From positions 1,451,263-1,515,262 of the forward strand of contig CM073330.1 in assembly GCA_037043015.1 (NCBI GenBank): DNA of 64,000 bases, given 5' to 3'. Position numbers and translations under genes: made by a program. Shown piece after piece: positions 35,237 to 48,552 of the stretch (position 1 is the first letter of the stretch; each line of letters starts with the position of its first letter). The notes beneath the pieces are model-generated. The model searched no databases. It saw only the letters and a program-made list of their open reading frames with translations, and was not told the origin of the DNA. The stretch comes from Bryum argenteum (lineage: Eukaryota; Streptophyta; Bryopsida; Bryales; Bryaceae).

Positions 35237-35644
35237 TATAGTATATAGTATGTAATAGACACTTAAGGTGTATAGTATCACTGGCTATATTTTTGAATTA
35301 ATTAATTAACAAGATGGAGCTTGTGGGGGCTGCCTGTTTTGCCACATGGACCCCCTTGAGGGAGTGCCACGTGGACTTGAGGTGCACTTTAAAATTAGAA
35401 TGTCATTCCGTCCGGCCCTACCCCCAACCCTCTTATACTTTTTAAGGAGAGGAAGCGGCTCCCAACATTATGGGATAAATCCCTCCAAGATTCTCTCATA
35501 CCATCACCATGCCATACCATCACTATGACCGTGCATGCCCCTTCCCCTCCCTGAATCTCCCCCATGACCCCAGGGCTCCAGGCCTCTAATGAATTAATGC
35601 CACTCCAAGTTTCAATGGATACAGTAGATAGTTATGAAATGATT
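35237..35644. mobile_element. 408-bp insertion in block A, flanked by 16-bp direct repeats
   Basis: Absent from block B. The sequences TAGTTATAAAATGATT (35221-35236) and TAGTTATGAAATGATT (35629-35644) bracket it, like a target-site duplication of a retroposon. The interior (GGACCCCCTTGAGGGAGTGC and a C-rich stretch near 35530-35590) is not recognised. Confidence 0.7.
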
Positions 35645-36288
35645 CCCTTGGATCATTGATGACTTTGGTATTAGAATACTATGGAGGAAGCCATTAAACA
35701 TAGAGATCTTTAACTTTTTGAGTTGTATTATAGAGCAATTTTCTTTTTCATTTTTGTAAAATAAGGGAGAGAACAAAGAGTACTAGTGCAATGGACAATG
35801 GACAAATTTGGGTTGTATCCAAAGCTGGAACAAGTAAGAACACACTTATGTATGTGAAAAACTCATGTAGACCCAAGTAACAGTTTTTGTGGTTCATGTG
35901 ATAAGTAAGTGTGAAACACTACACATATTTATTTTATCAAATTGAGGATTCTTAAATTTCATAAAAAAAACCTTTTATCAAACCTATGTAATCATCTAGT
36001 ATAAAATAAGACATTTTCTATACTTGCGTTGACAAACGACCATCTAAACAAAATGTGCGGAAATTTCAAATACATTGTATGAATCACATGATCTTTATGT
36101 TAATCATATTCTTTGAACATCAAAAACTCAATGTACTCTTCGACAAGTTCAAGCATAATGCATTACACAACCACGTTCAGTCCAACTATGAAAGGTTCTT
36201 CAAAAGAACATAGTAATGGTCAACATGCACTATAAATAAATTTCTTTCTAAACCTAAGAACTCAAAAATCTCTCAATAACTTCAAAAT

Positions 36289-39200
36289 TCAGTGAGGTTT
36301 AAACCGACTTCGACGAGTTGGACCTCGTGATGGAGCCGGAGTTGCCGTTGGAGCCGGAGTTGCGGTTGGAGCACGAGCTCGAGATGGAGTTGGCGCTCGG
36401 TTTGGAGCCGGAGTTGCGGTTGGAGCCGGGGTTGCGGTTGGAGCACGAGCTTGAGCTGGAGTTGGCGCTCGGTTTGGAGCCGGAGTTGCAGTTGGAGCCG
36501 GAGTTGTGGTTGGAGCACGAGCTCGAGTTGGAATTGGACCTCGGGTTGGAGTTGGAACTTGGATTCGAGTATAAACTCGATCTCCACGAGAAACTCTGGC
36601 TCGAGTTGAAACTCGAGCCCGAGTTCGAGACAAAGTGAGGGATGGATCATGCTTAAGTAAAGTCAAAGTAATTGAGGAGATCATGGCTTCACCCATGACG
36701 CTACCCACTTCCAACTCCGTGTCCGTTGCCATTCCACTCCGCCTTCTGCATATCATTCACACAACTTAATATTTATTCTTAGTTTAGGTACTACATTATC
36801 ATAACATGAAACTCCGAATCTTTGATCATTTGTTGGCTCAGCATATTACACACACTCATCCTTTAACTAAAACAAACTATTTTCAATAACAAGTATCATT
36901 GAAATGTGCTGATTGATAAATCCACTTTTTGTTGTACTAATATATAAAATTCACTTTATAATAAACAACTTATTTATAGTGATACTCTAATACATACAAA
37001 GATACTCAAAGAATCTTTCCTAATTATATCATGTTTCTTGCTTTAATACTAATTTAGCTCATCAGTCCCAATATTAATCTTGAAAGGCAATATATTATGT
37101 ACAAAATGATTGAATAACCAAAACCTCTAACAACGTATACTTGCTATGTGAGGATGGTGATTCCTTAGACATGGATATGTATGTTGAGACATACATAGTA
37201 ACTTTGTAATGTATACTATACTTCATTGAGGAGACCAAATTTATGAACCAAGACGTATGTTCAAAACTGAAACGATTGTTACTTTCAAAAATAAATAAAT
37301 CGTAATATATATTTGTTTCATATCTTTTGTATTTATTTCAAACCCTTTATATCAATCAATTACATATAAGAGATGTTGAGAATGAATATAACTTACCTCC
37401 TTCCAACCCATGAAGGAATGGAGTCACTTGCTTCAGTTGGAGTAGAAACCACGGGAGGTGCGACTACGAGAGGAGCGGCCACGGGAGGTGCGACTAGGGG
37501 AGGAGCGGCCATGCCAGTTGTGATTATACAAGCTGCTAACCTGGAAGTCACCGATTCGACCAAGGCGATGGGAACTCCTGAAGAGGGAACTTGCTGAAAT
37601 TCGGAATCCTCCTCTTTGTCCTCGTTGGTAGCAAGGTTGACATTTCTTTTCTCCTCATCATCCTCTTTGAATATATCCTCCCCATCTTCTTCCACACCAT
37701 CATCTTCATGAGGAATGTCTTCACCACCGTCTTCCTCATCATCTACCTCATCATCGTCATGATGAATCTCTTCATCACCTTCTTCCTCACCATCTTCATT
37801 AATTATGTACTCGTCTTCCTCGTCGGTTTCCTCCTCATCCGCACTATCATATAAAAATGTGTCAAAAATTGAGAAATAAGGTCACTTACTTCAATATAAT
37901 GTATTACAAAATTCACATGCTCATTTTATACTATTAACCAAGAAACCTTTGCAATGCATGCATAAAAGGTTATCCAACTCCATCTACTATGTCTCTATTG
38001 AAAGAGACACTTTAAGATACTACGCAATCTTAGATTTTTGTTCGTCGGCCTCTCATGACATTTCATTAGTTGGGGAAAATATTCTCTTACTTGTCCTCAG
38101 CCTCTGAAGAGTTGGGAGCAGTCGAGGAGCTTGGGAGGTTGCCTAGAGCAGCTTCTTGAGCCAAAAACTTCTTCAAACCTAAAAAGTATCAATCGATACA
38201 AATCAATCGTGAGAAACAAGGATGTTGCTATACGGACTTGTTAGTGTTGAAGAGAAAACTAGTTAAACATTCAAATGTAAAGAAGTAATGTTTGGATATG
38301 TTGCTTCATAATTCTCCAACATAGTTTGTCCTATAAAATTGCATAAAGCGAAATTCTTCAGTAAGAGATGCCTACATTCAGACTGGTCGTATTTCTTGTA
38401 ATGAGCACGGCTCTCGCCTCGGAGCATGCGAAGGAATTCATCAACACACATGTTTGATCTCTGCAGTTACACCACACATGCGTTTGTCTCATTCTCAAGC
38501 ATTTGAAAAATCTAATTACTATGAATAATCATAACTAAAGGATTCACAATGCCAACTTGACCACATTCAAAAACCATCTCATCACATGAGGTTCTAATTT
38601 GCATGTTTTGACTTTGCCCTACACTCACCAAGTCCACATCCTCTGCATAATCGGCTCTGTCGAAGTTCAGTTGGATTTGCTTTTTCATGCCCGGCTCGTG
38701 CTCGATCTTGAGGAGGGCACGGTCTTGGCATCTAGAATTAGCATGTGATAGTACGATTTTAATTGCAAAGAGCTATTGAGCAAGTTGGAGCAAGCTTTGT
38801 AGCTCCAAGACACAAATAAAATTGACATCAAGATTGCCTAAACACATCTAAAAGCTTGAAATATATTACGCATTGTAAAAGGTGTACCTTGCCGCCAATC
38901 TTTCTGTCAAATGTGTGCCTACAAGGAACAATTCAATATCAAATCCACAATTAGACAATTGTAACATGTAGTGGAGTAATGTGACTTGTTATGATGTCAA
39001 AATCACAGTGAGGAGTCTCATTGCACAATATGTACTCAAATGGTGTATCCAAGCGTGCTACTACTATGTGTGAAGTGCATGCAAATATTAATAACAAACT
39101 ACAAACTTTGGAATGGTGATGATTGAGTACCTACGAATAGTCGTTTGCCTCTCACTTTAGGCTCTCTGCGTATACATATCACAACCAAGTGTAGATGTTA

Positions 39201-39497
39201 GTTTGTAATCTCAAAAATTTTACATTTTATAATACACCTCTAATTTTTTTTGTTAGGTTAGACATGTGTTTTTATAAGAGTTAAGTTAAAAGCATGACTC
39301 GTTATATATATTTATATGTATAACTTGGTAAAGAGATAATACATGCTTATAAGGAATTGAATTGGGAAAAGTAAATTTGTCCTTTACCTCACCCAAGCCC
39401 CCCACCGATTTGTCTTTATGTACAAGTGTACGTGGGTGTACACTTTTGAGGGACGTGTAGCCCTCTCGTTGTTGCGAGATGGAGGTTTTCGCGCCAT
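36289..39497 (-). CDS. AP2-derived protein A (single AP2/ANT-type repeat plus acidic and Pro/Arg-rich tail)
   Basis: Eight coding exons: 39388-39497, 39131-39165, 38888-38918, 38629-38731, 38376-38460, 38091-38178, 37397-37843 and 36289-36745. All introns are GT-AG; the joined frame is 1356 bases, 451 residues. Residues 20-82 resemble an AP2 domain: YTHVH, RWGAWVREPK, RLFVGTHLTERLAARCQDRA and a closing LNF. They are followed by DYAEDVDL...NMCVDEFLRMLRGES (86-110), which resembles the linker between the two repeats of AP2/ANT/WRI1-type factors. The second AP2 repeat is not seen. Residues 152-225 are strongly acidic, about 250-290 are Pro/Ala/Val repeats, and the last 150 hold repeats like RARAPTATPAPTATPAP. 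Double-AP2 proteins are plant transcription factors; DNA binding here is inferred, since the domain is divergent. Gene B is its close paralogue. Confidence 0.78.
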
Positions 39498-40159
39498 TTG
39501 TTTTTGTAGCTTTTGGAAGCTTCACTCCAATATTTTTCTGCACTGTTCCAATAACACATTTATTATTGTAAGAATGATCACTACATAGATTGTTTGGAAG
39601 TTATTGCATGATTTATTCTTATGCTTGACTACACAATCTAATAGATGTACTGTCCCATAGACTAAAATGAAAAGAAACATGTAAGATTTTCCTAAAAAGT
39701 TGCCTTAGTTTCTCTTGAAGGCTTGTGCTCATGACAGAGGGTTACACGAGGCGTATGATTTCTTAAGCACACCTAGTATCGGCCGCCTGGCGGGACAGGT
39801 AAAATTGTTGTCTACCTCAGCGAGTCTCTGACCAATGAGTAACTCTTTTGTTCTAGTTTTATATTTACACTAACCAAGTTTAAAAACATATGTAGAGCAC
39901 TTACCATCAAGTATCTTGAATAGATGAACAATTGCCGCTAATCACTATCTAAGAATGCAGACAAGGGAGACAACTATCTTTCACAAGCGGAAGCAGAGCT
40001 TTGCATGTATATCTTAAGAGGTAAGTCTTTCGATCAACTTATGTTCTCGCGCCACAAATAAGATTTGCAATACAGAGAGAATAGTCAATTTATTAAGTTA
40101 GTTCACGGTTTTTTCAGCTCCTTCGACAACAAATTATTCATCAACTATTCATTGCTCAA

Positions 40160-40550
40160 TACAAAGGCGGAAAATCAAAGGTGGATGCTCAAAGCAGGAT
40201 ACCTGAAAGCGCGGATGCTTGAATGCGATGCGCACAGTCAACCTGTGAAAGGCAATGAACAAAGACAGATGCGCAAAGGCGGTATGCAAAAGCGGATGCT
40301 CGAAGGCGGATTTGAAAAAGCTATACGCAGAAGCGCACGCTCGAAGGCGATGCACTAAGACAAATATGCAAAGGCAGAAGCTCAAAGGCGGATACCTGAA
40401 CCGGATGCTTGAAGGTGATGCGCAAAGTTGAGCGATCAAAGCCAATCAATGGATGCGCAAAGGCGACATGCAAAAGCAAATGCTCAAAGGCGGATGCCCA
40501 AACGCTCTACACAAAGCGCACGCTAGAAGGCGGGTATCCAAATGCAGAAA
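40160..40550. repeat. GC-rich degenerate minisatellite upstream of gene A
   Basis: Short units such as AAGGCGGATGCTCGAAGGCG and GATGCGCAAAGGCGG repeat with a period of 12-25 bp in otherwise AT-rich DNA, about 0.7-1.05 kb upstream of the gene A start. The counterpart in block B is 52340-52690. Open frames across it (Lys/Arg/Ala-rich) are by-products of the repeat. Confidence 0.85.
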
Positions 40551-41427
40551 TCAACTTATACATGACGAGGAAGGGAACATATATGAGAACGTGATAATAA
40601 TGTGTGGATGTTACCGCTCAAAGTTGCAGGAAATGTTGACTCTCTCTCGAGGCTACTCTTTCACAAATATAATAGTATCAATTGAGTGCACTTGAAAAAA
40701 ATGAAATGTTTAAATATTTTTTGACCCATTTGTGTATAATTTCCTAAGAAAATTGACAATAAGACCTTTCATGCCGCACAAGAATAAAATTCCTTAGATT
40801 TTATTTCCTCCACCATTCAAAATAAACGCTAAAAAATAATTCGGAGAATGCATCTTGTCGAATTTAAGATTGTAAGTTCAACATGTCCTTGCTTCATGTA
40901 CCTTTTCAGCTCCCTAGTTTTAGGTTGACTTTTTATTTTAGTTTGTCTCTTGAAAGGACTTTCACTGTTTTATTTTTAAGAAGTCACAATAAGTGCCTTG
41001 CCAAATCTCTCAAGAATCATGCAAATGCTAAAGAGAGTCAATTGACCCATCACCTCTGTCTCCCTTTCGTTTTCGGTTCCTTGCTCATATTTCACAATGG
41101 AAAGTTGGCCTTGTTAGTAGGGAGAATGATTGGGTGATAAAATTAATTTCATTGCAAGCGTGAAAAAATGAAAAGTTTTTGAGCTGAAGCGACAAGTTGT
41201 GATGAATCAAGTGCTTACTCCTTTCATCTTGTGGTTCTTAAAATTTTGTGATTGTTGGATCTACTGATGTTTTTCATTTTTGGTGGTGTTCTGCGTTTTG
41301 TAGGTCATGTAGAATTGTAAATTAGCTTGTGAGTTGTGTGACAAGGTATTCTTCACCAATCTTTCTTTCCTATGCGAAGAAGAGCAACAAGTCATAAAAA
41401 CTCAAGAAGAAAGAATGATCTACTTAC

Positions 41428-41549
41428 CTCACCCAAGCTCCCCATCGCTTCATGTTCTCGTAGAAATGCACATGCGTGTACAAGCTTGATTGACGCTTAG
41501 GGTTCTCGCACTTGCTGCGAGAACAAGAATTTGCACTTTTGGGAGCCAT
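41428..41549 (-). other. Orphan first exon of the AP2-derived family
   Basis: An ATG (41547-41549) opens 40 codons plus two bases and ends at a GTAAGT donor in the same phase as exon 1 of genes A and B. The product starts MAPKSANSCSRSKC and ends LYTHVHFYENMKRWGAWV, matching the AP2 start of A and B but with a different N-terminal leader. No exons 2-8 of its own follow; the next exons in this direction belong to gene A, about 2.3 kb away. It is either an alternative first exon of A or the remains of a further copy. Confidence 0.65.
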
Positions 41550-41785
41550 TGATACCTCGCAAAACAAATCGTGCAAAAACAAATTAACTACGCAAAAGAA
41601 TTGCAAGTCAACAACATATGCAATACTTAAGAAGCAGAAAAATGCTTGAGGATTCACAATCTTGTCTTCACAAGTATGGTTCTTGCCAATCTACCAAAAT
41701 TGAACAAGCCGCAATTATAGTGAGAAACTGAGAAACAAAATAAGTTTGTTCTACTTACAAATGAGAGCCAAACAAATTTCTCAAG

Positions 41786-41850
41786 TACCTGAGACTCTAA
41801 TATACGATTCCGGTAAATCTCAAGCATCGTACTCTGTTCAGCAAGGTTTC
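41786..41850 (-). pseudogene. MORC exon-19-like fossil
   Basis: The reverse strand reads EQSTMLEIYRNRILESQ then GT, against EQSLMFEIDRNRKLESQ then GT in exon 19 of the complete MORC gene. The other MORC exons were not found beside it. It is a decayed piece of a further MORC copy. Confidence 0.7.
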
Positions 41851-44800
41851 CGAAAACACTTAATTCTGAATTGAGCAGAAAACATCAGGGTTGTAACGTT
41901 TAGTATTTCATTCGAATACAGGATAGTCATGGTTTCCAAATGTCTCGAATGTTCCTCATCGCACTCAAGAATTTCATTTCTGTGTTCAAACAGAGAATTT
42001 GGTTCTCTAAATTTTAAATGATTACGTCCTAAAGTTAAGTCATATGCACTCTGTCAGCCAATTGAAGGTTAAAGATCTGAACTCGGAGCGATTGATTTAA
42101 TCTAATTATACTAGATTTCAGAATATCTCACTCTTTTCATCAATAATAGCTTTCTGGTCGTTTGAATGAGTTGATGTATTATAACTATCGTTCACTCTGA
42201 AGCGAAGAATTTCAGTTTTCAAGTTTCAAATTATACAATTCCATGTTCGATAGAAGACCTTCTTGATGTGCGAACGGCATGGATTCTGATCACTTCAACT
42301 GTTTTGTAACAAATTCTAGTCAGAACGTTTGTTCTCTTTCAGTCAATTAAAGGATTTGGTTTATGAACTTGTGCGATTCATTCAACTAGAATCTTGATTT
42401 ATGTGAGGGAATACATTTCTAGACGGTCGAAATCCATGTTGCTAATTCAAAGAATTTCAGTATCTGTCAATAACCCCAATTCCGTTAAAATGGCACTATG
42501 CCATGTGCCATTTTGTCACACTAGATCTTACATTTGTGCTCATATAAAATGCTATATTCTGTAATATCACAATTTTTTTCGTAACATCACTTCTTTATAT
42601 ACATTGTCACTATTTTTCCTTAATATCATCTTAAAATTCTGTTATATCACATGGTTTTTGAACTACAGTTCAGAAAGTTGAGGTGTGCCATTTTACCGGA
42701 ATAATGCCATTTTAACGGAATTGGGGTTCAATGTCGTACTTGGTTCCTGTCTGTTTTCTTCCAATCGCAAGAAGTCAGTCCGATTTAACAAAGTTAACTG
42801 AATTCTGTGACCAAACCATTTCAGTGAGGAAGTTGGTCATTGAACGCTTTGATGTTTCGGTTCTTTGTTGTTTATAAAACAATACATTCATTGTGATTCA
42901 TTTTCATATAAAGTACTTATGTTGTTGGTAGTTAAATAGGAAATGTTTGATAAAATCTTGAAATGTTATCGGTTAAGTCCTTAAACATATCATCTAGAAC
43001 ATGTCATTTATCATTAGTAACGTTGCAATCTTTTTGAACATGAATTTTCAACACTTAGTACCTCCTAGACGTTCTAGAAGTTACATTTTGACATCTTGGA
43101 TGAAATATAAACTGTGAGGAGATGTGAATTTTTTGTTCAATGTTCTTTTTCGATAAAATTCACACTTGGGGTGTCAAAATATATAAAGGATCTCGAGATC
43201 TTACATACTGTATGTGTATGCATTTAGTACACACGCGTTGACCATGTTTGTTTACGTGCATGTGGACTCAGCGTAGGGAATAATGTGTCAACAATTGGTG
43301 ATTGACTATTACATGTATTCTTGATAAAGTATGTATATACATGAACTTTGTGGTGACATTGTAGATATCAAAATTATGATTGTTTGAGTTATTTGTTGTT
43401 AGTGGCATTTAAGCATTTGTTAATCTAGTTGTTTGGGGTGAGTAGAAAGCGCTCAAACATGTACATGTAGTTCCTTTAAAAAGTGTAGTAAGATTTTTTT
43501 GGGAACGTGAAATAAACACACTCAACTATCAAGCATAGACATCTCTTGTTTTCATTACTCAAGCAAGTATTGTGGAAAGAGAGCAATATGGAGCTAGATG
43601 TAGCTCAACCCCTCTCAAATAATCGGTAATTCTTTACTACGAAACTTTAGTTTCTTAAATCTTTGAAGTGATTCACTCTTTTGAGTTGTGTGATAACAAG
43701 TCTTTTATCCCTTTTACTTTTCAATCAATCACTTGTTAACTTTTTTGTTTCAAGATAGTAGTGTTGATGCCCCTAATATTAGATTGTTTATAATTTGTAA
43801 GTATATTGTCACTACCTCAACAATGGCGTCTAATAAAAAAGCTATGGCAAATGATAGAGATGGTTAGAATTTACTTTTCTATCTATTGCATATCACAATA
43901 CAAAGAGGAAAACATGCTTTTAAATGCAGACGTATATTTGCAACATTCCTAGTATCACATTAGATTATACATTCACTTACTTGACATTAGTTGCACACTT
44001 GCACCAAAATACATGTGCTAAAGTCAAGGATCTTGCTCTAACAAGAAATCTACTCACACATCAATAGTGATGATATATTAATGTTTGCATATTGTGAATG
44101 ACATTGCTTTGTTTTTTATTAGTGCATGATTAGGCTATCATCTTTACTGTATCAATTTCTTGGTTTGCTTTTATGGTGTTCTTTTGCATGGAAATGTTTT
44201 TGGTTAAAGTTAACCCTTGTGATTGTAAGGGTTTAGGTTGTTTAGTGTGGGATAGTTGATAAACTGATTGTGTTTAAAAACTTCACTCTTGTTGAGTTTC
44301 TCCTTGATCAGTAGTAAGAGGCTTCACCCAATAACGTCCTTAGAGGTATTATGAGCCCTCAAGATAATTCAAGTACTTGTCTTGTGCATTCAAAGGGGTT
44401 TGAAACGTTATGGATTGTAGCATTCGAACATCATATAATGGTGACCATTTGTTTGCTCTCCAATATGATTTTAAGGCTTTAGTTCATTAAGTTGATTGAG
44501 TTTTGTCCAAAGTTTTGCTTATCTTGATGTCAAGTGTAGTTAATATCTAAATAAAAATTCTAGCAAGTAATTTGAAAATCACATCAAAAATATGAAGCCC
44601 AAAAAGTGTCATTTGGTACTTAAGAGGTTAAAAACCGAACAACCTACGTAGACTATGGTGAAGTGTAGTTTCACAAAAGCTTGTCATTACGTCAAGTGAG
44701 AAACTTACAAAACCTTCATTCAATATATTTGAGAAACAACTCATACATTTTGACTTGATTTAACATTGGATAATGGCTCACTTGTGCTATTATACTCAAT

Positions 44801-46639
44801 TTGTCAATTTCAAGCTCAAGGTGGCAACAATACTTTTTTTTTTTTGAACTTGTTCTTTCTACGGTTGTACTTTATGGAATAATATTCATTTTATTTTCTT
44901 GACTTGTAATGAGATGTGCGAGGTGAAGTCAATGAGAGGTAGAAGGTTAAATTCGAAGATTGAGGCATGAGTTTGCTTGCACATGCATTAGTAGTCAATG
45001 GTTGTAGCCACTTTCTCTACATCAACAATTCCGATCTTTTGCATACTTAGCCAAGATGTCACGTGGGAGTTTCTTCTACAAAGCGATCGCACATGAAAAT
45101 TGATACATTGGAGTTGTGCTAAGCCATAGAGGAGAGCGCGGTGGTTACTTTACATACATTTTGGACGGCTTTGGAGGTTGTCAATTACCAATCCCTATAG
45201 AAAAAATAGACAATAGTGTGACAAGATTGCTCGTTGAAACCTATTTAGAGGGCTATGAAGATTGCCTATAACAACTCACCTGCCTTGAGAAGGATTGGAT
45301 GATGAATTTCATTCAATTGATGGCTTACAAAGTACAACCACATGTCGTGTATTTTGTTTTAACATTGGTTTAGTAAGTCAAAATTTATGAGTTTATAGAC
45401 CTCTCATTACAAGACCTGTAAATGTTGAAGTAGGTGAAATGCATGATGTAACAATTCACTATAGTCTTTATAACCTTAATCCATGAAACTTGGTCTATTC
45501 TTCTCAAATGATCAATATTACTTACAAGCACCTAACTTATGATTCCACATTGAATCAATTAAATAGTTGGATTCAATACTAAACTAGGAAGATGTCGTAA
45601 GTTTGAAGGATTTTTGAAGAAATCCTAGATCTATGATAGAAAACCATCATGAATTTTGTTAAGATTTGAGGAGTTATAAGGAAACGCAATTATATTAAGC
45701 AATTCAAAGCCAAAGGATCTTGTTGATACTACAACATGTTGGTAAAGTATTTGCCCAAATCTTATAAGAAAAACTCCCTTTAAAGATACCAAGAGCGAGC
45801 TTCAATGTCTTTACTGTAAATATTCAAGGTAACTAAGTAGAGATTCTTAAATATAAGTTGGCAACATAAGATAAGTAAGCTCACTTCTCAACCACCGTTT
45901 AGCTTGTATGGTTCCACTGCCAAATTTTCCTAGCAAGCAAGCAAGCAACTATTGTTTTTTTATCATCATGTAAACACATTTAAATTTGTAGAACCGTGTT
46001 ATTGGAAGTACACTTCTAATACATGTATTAGAAGATAAGAATAACGAATAATGGTAAGACTAGTCAAGTTTAAAAAACTCAATTAGCTTCATGGAAAGGC
46101 TACAAATAGGACCAATGATTCATAGGTTGGAAATGGTTACTCAAATCTATTTGGGTGAAAGCATTACAAAAATATCCTATTGGAGTCTTGTGACCATGTT
46201 ACTATGGCTTTCACAATTTAATCCACACAGTTTTCTTTGATTTGCACGTAATATTGCTAACAACAACATATATTATCCTTCTTTAGCCCAAAAAATCTAT
46301 TCCAGTAGCAAGAATCATTTATATGAGCCATTTGATCCATCCATTGATCTATTCTTTATTCTAACAATAGATAAAATTCACTTAGCAATCGCCAACTTAT
46401 ACAAATCAATAAATTGATATACATCTTAATATAGTCATTATGATGTCTCACCAAGGATAGATGGTAGTATGAACAAAGTATATATAAGTATCTCATTTTC
46501 TATAATGTACAAAACCTCAATCATGTTCAACTCACGTTATTCTTCTGCAAAATGGGCATTGATGTGGGTTTCAAAAGTTACAAAAAATAGTGGGATCTTG
46601 ACCGTTTTTGAGTTTTGACCCTCCCATGTTCAGGTACAT
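41851..46639. other. AT-rich spacer with degenerate repeats
   Basis: No gene recognised. At about 42054-42450 two units of roughly 290 bp are loosely alike (TCAGCCAATTGAAGG... and TCAGTCAATTAAAGG...). A MITE sits at 42472-42728. From 42729 to 46639 only short open frames and no known domain are seen. Confidence 0.45.
42472..42728 (+). mobile_element. MITE of the AATTCCGTTAAAATGG family, copy 3
   Basis: 257 bp with near-perfect ends AACCCCAATTCCGTTAAAAT and ATTTTAACGGAATTGGGGTT, flanked by CAAT on both sides (42468-42471 and 42729-42732). It is very close in sequence to copy 1. Confidence 0.92.
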
Positions 46640-47165
46640 TAAAGTGCAATATTTCTAAACGGCTCTGCAAAAACATTGTCCTTTGATATTGTTGAACAAG
46701 AGAAACATTTGAGGGCTAATAACGACCAAGATATGTGATATGTGATATGAGGTAGGATTTACGTAGTAGTAGAGAGATCAAGTGATATTATGAAGGACAA
46801 GAGTGATGTTAGAAGACTGTGACACTTAAGAGACATAACAAAATTCGCCTCCAGAATGGCTTGGGGGCCATAATGACGCATCAAAATTTTTAGAGACTAT
46901 AACCATTTATTATAGGGTCCACATTACTTAAATTTGAATTCTATCGGTTAAGACACTTTGTTATTGCAATCCTTATTGCTTGAATAAAAATCTTGAATAA
47001 TTCAAGGTATAGTTTCATTAGAATCTAGTTAGAAAGTAAGTAAATACATAGGCTACGTCACTCAAGCCTTCCATCCACCGGTGCAACTTGGATTGCTTAC
47101 TTTGGAGTTTATACCCAAAAGTCAAATGCATGCCTAAATCACACCAACCCGGACGTAAAGAGTTA
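46640..47165 (-). pseudogene. Diverged duplicate of the 33.6-34.2 kb region, possible AP2-derived remnant
   Basis: It aligns with 33590-34170 in patches: AAACATTTGAGGG, GAGATCAAGTGATAT, TTTATACCCAA(A/G)AGTCAAA. At about 47050-47085 the reverse strand has a CGGTGG...GGCTTGAGTGA stretch resembling the end of exon 1 in genes A and B. It is too decayed to call a gene. Confidence 0.45.
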
Positions 47166-47419
47166 AAGAATACAAGAAGTAGACTTAATGTTGTGATATT
47201 AAAGATATATTGGGTAGGATTAAAACTCAAAGACATACACAACAATAAATATATTTTTCCAAAATCACAATATTGCCGTTGCCCATCCATCTCGCAATCC
47301 TTCATTTTTTGATAGAAAAAATCATGAATTTCCTACAAATCATGAATTTCCTAAAAATCATGATCTTTCATTGAATATCAAGATGTTTCAAGAAGCAATT
47401 TTTACTAGTGCCACCCCTC

Positions 47420-47826
47420 GTGCCACCCATTTGGCAACCCATCATTATCACGATCATGAAAATCAAGATATTCCATGATTATTTTAACATACAAAATGGA
47501 GGTCAAGGACCTCAATCTCTCAGCTCTTGCCTCTCATTCTTTGCTCTCTTACCCTTCCCTCTTTCTATTTACTGAAGTTATGATTAAAGTTACTAAATTT
47601 GTAAAAAAATGTGCAAAAAAATTATTTGAAATTCACTAAAAGTTACTGAGCTTGTATTCAAAATTACGGAAACTAGAGGTTGTGTACTTATATATATGAT
47701 TCTTGGGGTTGCCAAACGACCCTTCATATTTTTATTGTCATGATATATGAAGATCACAATAATGAGTAGAAAAGAAGGCCGTCAAAATATCATGAAATTT
47801 TATTATCAAATTGCCAAATGTAGCCT
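47420..47826. mobile_element. Possible hAT-type MITE
   Basis: CATTTGGCAA at 47428-47437 and its inverse TTGCCAAATG near 47811-47820 could be terminal repeats, and another inverse GGGTTGCCAAAC lies inside near 47708. Clear target duplications were not found. It abuts the left edge of block B. Confidence 0.35.
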
Positions 47827-48552
47827 AAGTGTATAAATCATGAAAACTACAAGCACTTTAAGAATTGATGCCATAGTTTTCTATTGTATTAATAAATGAT
47901 TCCCACGGTCATTGATATCATTGATAATACAATATTATGTAGCAAGTCATGAAAATATCGAGATCTTCACCTTTTAGAGTTGAGTTATAGATCAATTTGC
48001 TTTCTCATTTTTGCAAAATAAGGGAGAGAACAAAGAGTATTAGTGCAATGGACAATGGACAAATCTGGGAAGTATCCAGAGATGATGGAACAAGTAAGAA
48101 CACACTTAAATGTATGTGAAAACTCATGTAGACCTAAGTAACAACTTTTGTAGTTCATGTGATAAGTAAGTGTATAACACTACACAAAGTTTTATTATCG
48201 AATTCAAGATTCTTAAAGTTCATAAAAAAACCCTTTATGAAACCTATGTAATCATCTAAAATAAAATAAGACATTCTCTTTACTTACGCTGATGAATAAC
48301 CATCTAAAGAAAATGTGGGGAAAGTTTCAATACAATGTATGAATCACATGAACTTTATGTTAATCATACTCTTTGAACATCAAAAACTCAATTGATGTTC
48401 TCTTTGACAAGTTCAAGCATAATGCATTACACAACCACATTCAGTCCAACTATGAAAGGTTCTTGAAAATAACATAGTAATGGTGAACATGCACTATGAA
48501 TAAATTCCTTTCTAAATTCCAGAACTCAAAAATCTCTCAATAACTTCAAAAT

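Larger units (their letters stand above)
35163..41042 (-). repeat. Segmental duplication, block A (carries AP2-derived gene A)
   Basis: It aligns nearly end to end with block B (47830-53171): 3' flank, gene, introns, 5' flank and a GC-rich minisatellite. Differences are scattered substitutions, small indels, a 408-bp insertion here (35237-35644) and a longer TA run in B. Both blocks have the same orientation; the two gene starts are about 12.2 kb apart. Confidence 0.95.

Noticed and set aside
36318-36638. Plus-strand frame of Glu/Leu repeats (106 codons) opposite the last exon of gene A
   Set aside because: It is the complement of the Arg/Pro/Ala/Thr repeat coding region; the minus strand has the splice structure and the conserved stop.
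37591-37854. Plus-strand hydrophobic frame that could look like a membrane protein
   Set aside because: It is the antisense of the acidic GAG/GAT-rich exon 7 of gene A; the same artefact occurs in gene B.
40065-40695. Lys/Arg/Ala-rich open frames over the minisatellite
   Set aside because: They arise from the repeat itself, differ between blocks A and B, and have no splice or start context.
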